DNA of 64,000 nt from Ketobacter sp. MCCC 1A13808. Its GTDB lineage: Bacteria > Pseudomonadota > Gammaproteobacteria > Pseudomonadales > Ketobacteraceae. Both the position numbers and the translations under genes were made by a program. Numbering within the stretch: position 1 is the stretch's first letter; every line of letters begins with the position of its first letter. Location: positions 1-64,000 of the forward strand of contig NZ_VRKW01000006.1 in the NCBI RefSeq assembly GCF_009746715.1, read 5' to 3'. Below are positions 61,934 through 64,000 of the stretch, piece after piece. The notes below the pieces were generated by a model. The model was not told the DNA's origin, searched no databases, and saw only the letters and a list, made by a program, of their open reading frames with translations.

Positions 61934-62539
61934 TTAACCTGCTGCTTTGCTGACCACGACCATCGCCGGGCGCACCAGGCGGCCTTTCAGAACGTAGCCT
62001 TTTTGCATTACAGCCATAACTGAATTGGGCTCCATATCCGGGTTTGGCACCATCGACATGGCCTGATGGTAATCCGGATTGAAGGGCTCACCCACCGGGT
62101 TAAGCTGCTCAACACCGTGTTTAGCCAGGGTGTCGACGAACATTTTCAAGGTCAGCTCGATGCCGTCCTTCATACTTTTCACACCGTCGTGCTCAATACT
62201 GTCGGCGGCGTCCATAGCCCGCTCCAGACTGTCGATTACCGGCAGCAGATCCGCGGCGAACTTATCCAGCGCAAATTTATGAGCGTTTTCGACATCCCGC
62301 TCCGCGCGGCGACGCACATTTTGCATTTCCGCCTGAGCCCGCAGCACAGACTCCCCTTGCTCGGCCAGTTTGGCCTGCAGTACGCCCACTTCTGTTGCCA
62401 ATGTCTCTATCGTGACCTCGGTGGTCTCAGTATCCGCAGCTTCATTTTCCACTTCCGCTGATTGCTCAGCAGCGTCTGCCTGCACGTCCTGAGATTCTTC
62501 CTGCTCCGGTGTTGGGCGCGCAGCTTCTTCATTCGACAT
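61934..62539 (-). CDS. grpE: Nucleotide exchange factor GrpE
   Basis: Releases ADP from DnaK. Acidic, disordered N-terminus (1-50), long paired helix (about 50-110, [20 protein letters not shown]), then the beta-wing domain with [19 protein letters not shown] and the family end [16 protein letters not shown]. Length 201 aa. GGAGA upstream of the ATG. Confidence 0.97.
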   Translation of the reverse strand: MSNEEAARPTPEQEESQDVQADAAEQSAEVENEAADTETTEVTIETLATEVGVLQAKLAEQGESVLRAQAEMQNVRRRAERDVENAHKFALDKFAADLLPVIDSLERAMDAADSIEHDGVKSMKDGIELTLKMFVDTLAKHGVEQLNPVGEPFNPDYHQAMSMVPNPDMEPNSVMAVMQKGYVLKGRLVRPAMVVVSKAAG

Positions 62540-62619
62540 GAAATAATCTCCATAAAATCAACATGTTGCTTACCGCCACAAGATTCGTGGCAAGATAACT
62601 GAAAAAGTTTGGGGTCTAT

Positions 62620-62645
62620 ATGGGGATTATTTTCCAGGCTTCAAG
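62620..62645 (-). promoter_or_regulatory. Sigma-32 (heat-shock) promoter of grpE
   Basis: CTTGAA (62640-62645), exactly 14 bp, CCCCAT (62620-62625) followed by ATA. The -35 half lies in the last codons of hrcA and the -10 half is just past its stop. A near-perfect consensus. Confidence 0.88.
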
Positions 62646-63658
62646 GCTGAACTTAGCATTTTTGCTGTGAGATCGACCATAGGGATAACTTGCTGATAGG
62701 GCATACGGGTGGGACCAATGACAGCGAGCACGCCCAATACTTCATCTTCGGTGCCATAGGTAGAGGATACCAGGCTGCACTCATCAAATAATTTAAAGCC
62801 GGATTCCTGCCCGATGAAAATCTGGATGCCATCGCTGTTAACACAGTTGTTCATAAGCCCCAAGAGATCCCGCTTCCGCTGAAAGGCGTCAAACAGCTCT
62901 TTCAGCTTTTCCATCCCCTGATGATCGGCCATTGCCAACAGGTTGGACTGCCCCGACACCACACAATCACTTTGCTCAGAACTCTGAAAGCTTTGCGAAG
63001 CCACCTCAATAACGGTTTGCATCAGCGAATCCATTCGGGTTTTATCGCTTTTCATATCGCTGAGCAACTTACTGCGGATCGATTCCAGGTCACTGCCGAG
63101 GAAATTGTGATTCAGGTAATTCGCCGCCTGAACCAATTCACTTTCACTGTAGCAACGGTCGGTGGTGATGATGCGATTCTGCACTTCACGATCGTTCAGC
63201 ACCAAAATCACCAACACCCGATTACCTTCGAGCGGTAAAAATTCGACCTGACGCAGGCTGGAACGGTTTTTCTTCGGCACCATCACCACACCGGCCATCG
63301 AAGTCAGGTCCGACAGTACCTCAGACGCTTCTTCCACCAACTCAAGTGGCGTCTTATCCGGTAATAAGCGCTTGCGCACCTGATCCACATTAATCGCCGC
63401 CGGTGAAGCAATGGTAAGCATCGTATCCACAAACAGCCGATAACCCAACGCAGTGGGAATGCGCCCGGCAGACGTATGCGGAGACTGGATAAGGCCGCGA
63501 CATTCGAGCTGGGCCATGACATTTCGGATGGTGGCAGGGCTCGCACTAACTGACATTGAATCCGCGATAGCCCTTGAACCAACCGGCTCACCATCCCGGA
63601 TATAACGCTCCACCAACGCTTTCAGGACTTGCTCTGCTCTGTCTATTTTGGGGGGCAT
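62627..63658 (-). CDS. hrcA: Heat-inducible transcription repressor HrcA
   Basis: Repressor that binds CIRCE operators of chaperone genes and needs GroEL to fold. N-terminal winged helix (about 1-75: ERYIRDGEPVGSRAIADSM and SPATIRNVMAQLE), GAF-like central domain, and the dimer region. Length 343 aa is typical. It sits upstream of grpE, the ancestral order, yet no CIRCE palindrome is visible in front of hrcA, grpE or dnaK in this window. Confidence 0.96.
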   Translation of the reverse strand: MPPKIDRAEQVLKALVERYIRDGEPVGSRAIADSMSVSASPATIRNVMAQLECRGLIQSPHTSAGRIPTALGYRLFVDTMLTIASPAAINVDQVRKRLLPDKTPLELVEEASEVLSDLTSMAGVVMVPKKNRSSLRQVEFLPLEGNRVLVILVLNDREVQNRIITTDRCYSESELVQAANYLNHNFLGSDLESIRSKLLSDMKSDKTRMDSLMQTVIEVASQSFQSSEQSDCVVSGQSNLLAMADHQGMEKLKELFDAFQRKRDLLGLMNNCVNSDGIQIFIGQESGFKLFDECSLVSSTYGTEDEVLGVLAVIGPTRMPYQQVIPMVDLTAKMLSSALKPGK

Positions 63659-63700
63659 GCTTTCTTGGCGCCTGTCATATCATTGAAAAACTGTCTATTT

Positions 63701-63731
63701 TTGATTCTAGCGCGGGTTTCCCGATGGCGAC
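63701..63731 (-). promoter_or_regulatory. Putative hrcA promoter
   Basis: On the minus strand TTGTCG, 18-bp spacer, TAGAAT, roughly 45 bp upstream of the hrcA ATG. Fits a sigma-70 promoter; no CIRCE repeat overlaps it. Confidence 0.4.
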
Positions 63732-63795
63732 AAGGGCACAATTTCACTAATATGGAATCCTCTTCCACCCAATCACCCGAATCCTCATTGCGCCC

Positions 63796-64000
63796 ATGCT
63801 GACACACATCAATATTTCTAATTTCGCTATCGTTGAGCAACTGGACCTGGACATTCCCAACAAACTCACTGTCATCACTGGCGAAACCGGGGCCGGTAAA
63901 TCCATCATGATCGATGCGCTGGGGCTGGCTTTGGGTGACAGAGCCGACTCGGGATCAGTACGCCACGGGGCCGACAAAGCAGAAATACTGGCCAGTTTCG
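63796..64000 (+). CDS. recN: DNA repair protein RecN (5' part only, cut by window edge)
   Basis: SMC-like ATPase acting in double-strand break repair. The visible 68 residues hold the N-terminus ([20 protein letters not shown]) and Walker A GETGAGKS (near residues 29-36), followed by [16 protein letters not shown]. The rest lies beyond position 64000. Divergent from hrcA. No LexA box of the CTGT-N8-ACAG form was found in the 137-bp gap. Confidence 0.93.
   Translation, partial: MLTHINISNFAIVEQLDLDIPNKLTVITGETGAGKSIMIDALGLALGDRADSGSVRHGADKAEILASF

Noticed and set aside
63659-63795. LexA box or CIRCE element in the hrcA-recN gap
   Set aside because: No CTGT-N8-ACAG and no TTAGCACTC/GAGTGCTAA match found on either strand.

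Overview
The window is a gene-dense (about 50% GC) piece of a chromosome from a gammaproteobacterium. Gene order resembles Pseudomonas and its relatives: tyrS beside an rRNA operon, then mepM-anmK-erpA-argC; leuS-lptE-holA; and one long minus-strand block running recN/hrcA-grpE-dnaK-dnaJ-dapB-carAB-greA, rlmE-ftsH-folP-glmM-tpiA-secG-tRNA-Leu-tRNA-fMet-rimP-nusA-infB-rbfA-truB-rpsO-pnp. A hrcA gene next to sigma-32-type promoters, hemJ, NDH-2 and a cis-trans fatty acid isomerase suggest an aerobic, membrane-stress-adapted, possibly marine or hydrocarbon-associated lineage. The genus cannot be fixed from the sequence alone. No insertion sequences, prophage, CRISPR array or toxin-antitoxin module were seen.

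Layout. 1-375: tandem promoters and boxA leader of an rRNA operon that leaves the window on the left (minus strand). 0.4-7.2 kb: tyrS, a LysM/M23 cell-wall hydrolase with anmK, erpA, bactofilin, a coiled-coil membrane protein, and argC. 7.4-11.4 kb: ClC channel, HemJ, cupin, NDH-2. 11.6-14.3 kb: LysR regulator divergent from an azoreductase and pirin across a palindromic operator. 14.4-15.4 kb: SCO and PCuAC copper chaperones. 15.6-19.8 kb: miaB, phoH-like, ybeY, corC. 19.8-25.6 kb: lnt, leuS, lptE, holA.

25.8-32.9 kb is the accessory part: rhodanese, DJ-1/PfpI-like protein, two membrane proteins of the same split-domain design flanking an AraC regulator, the cis-trans isomerase Cti and a START-domain secreted protein. 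It reads as a stress and envelope-adaptation island inside an otherwise conserved chromosome.

33-49 kb is the translation, RNA-decay and housekeeping block. 49.4-52.4 kb carries yhbY and a BaeSR-like two-component system whose own promoter and whose Spy-like target share a TTGCACATT/GCAT element at the same distance from the -10. 52.4-64 kb holds greA, carBA, dapB and the heat-shock cluster; grpE and dnaK each have a near-perfect sigma-32 promoter. recN starts at the right edge.

No wholly new multi-gene system was recognised. The most informative new observations are regulatory: rRNA promoters, a terminator in the nusA-operon leader, a carAB leader with terminator and nested hairpin, the shared two-component motif, the LysR palindrome and the erpA promoter palindrome. 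The paired split-domain membrane proteins of unknown function are the best candidates for undescribed biology.
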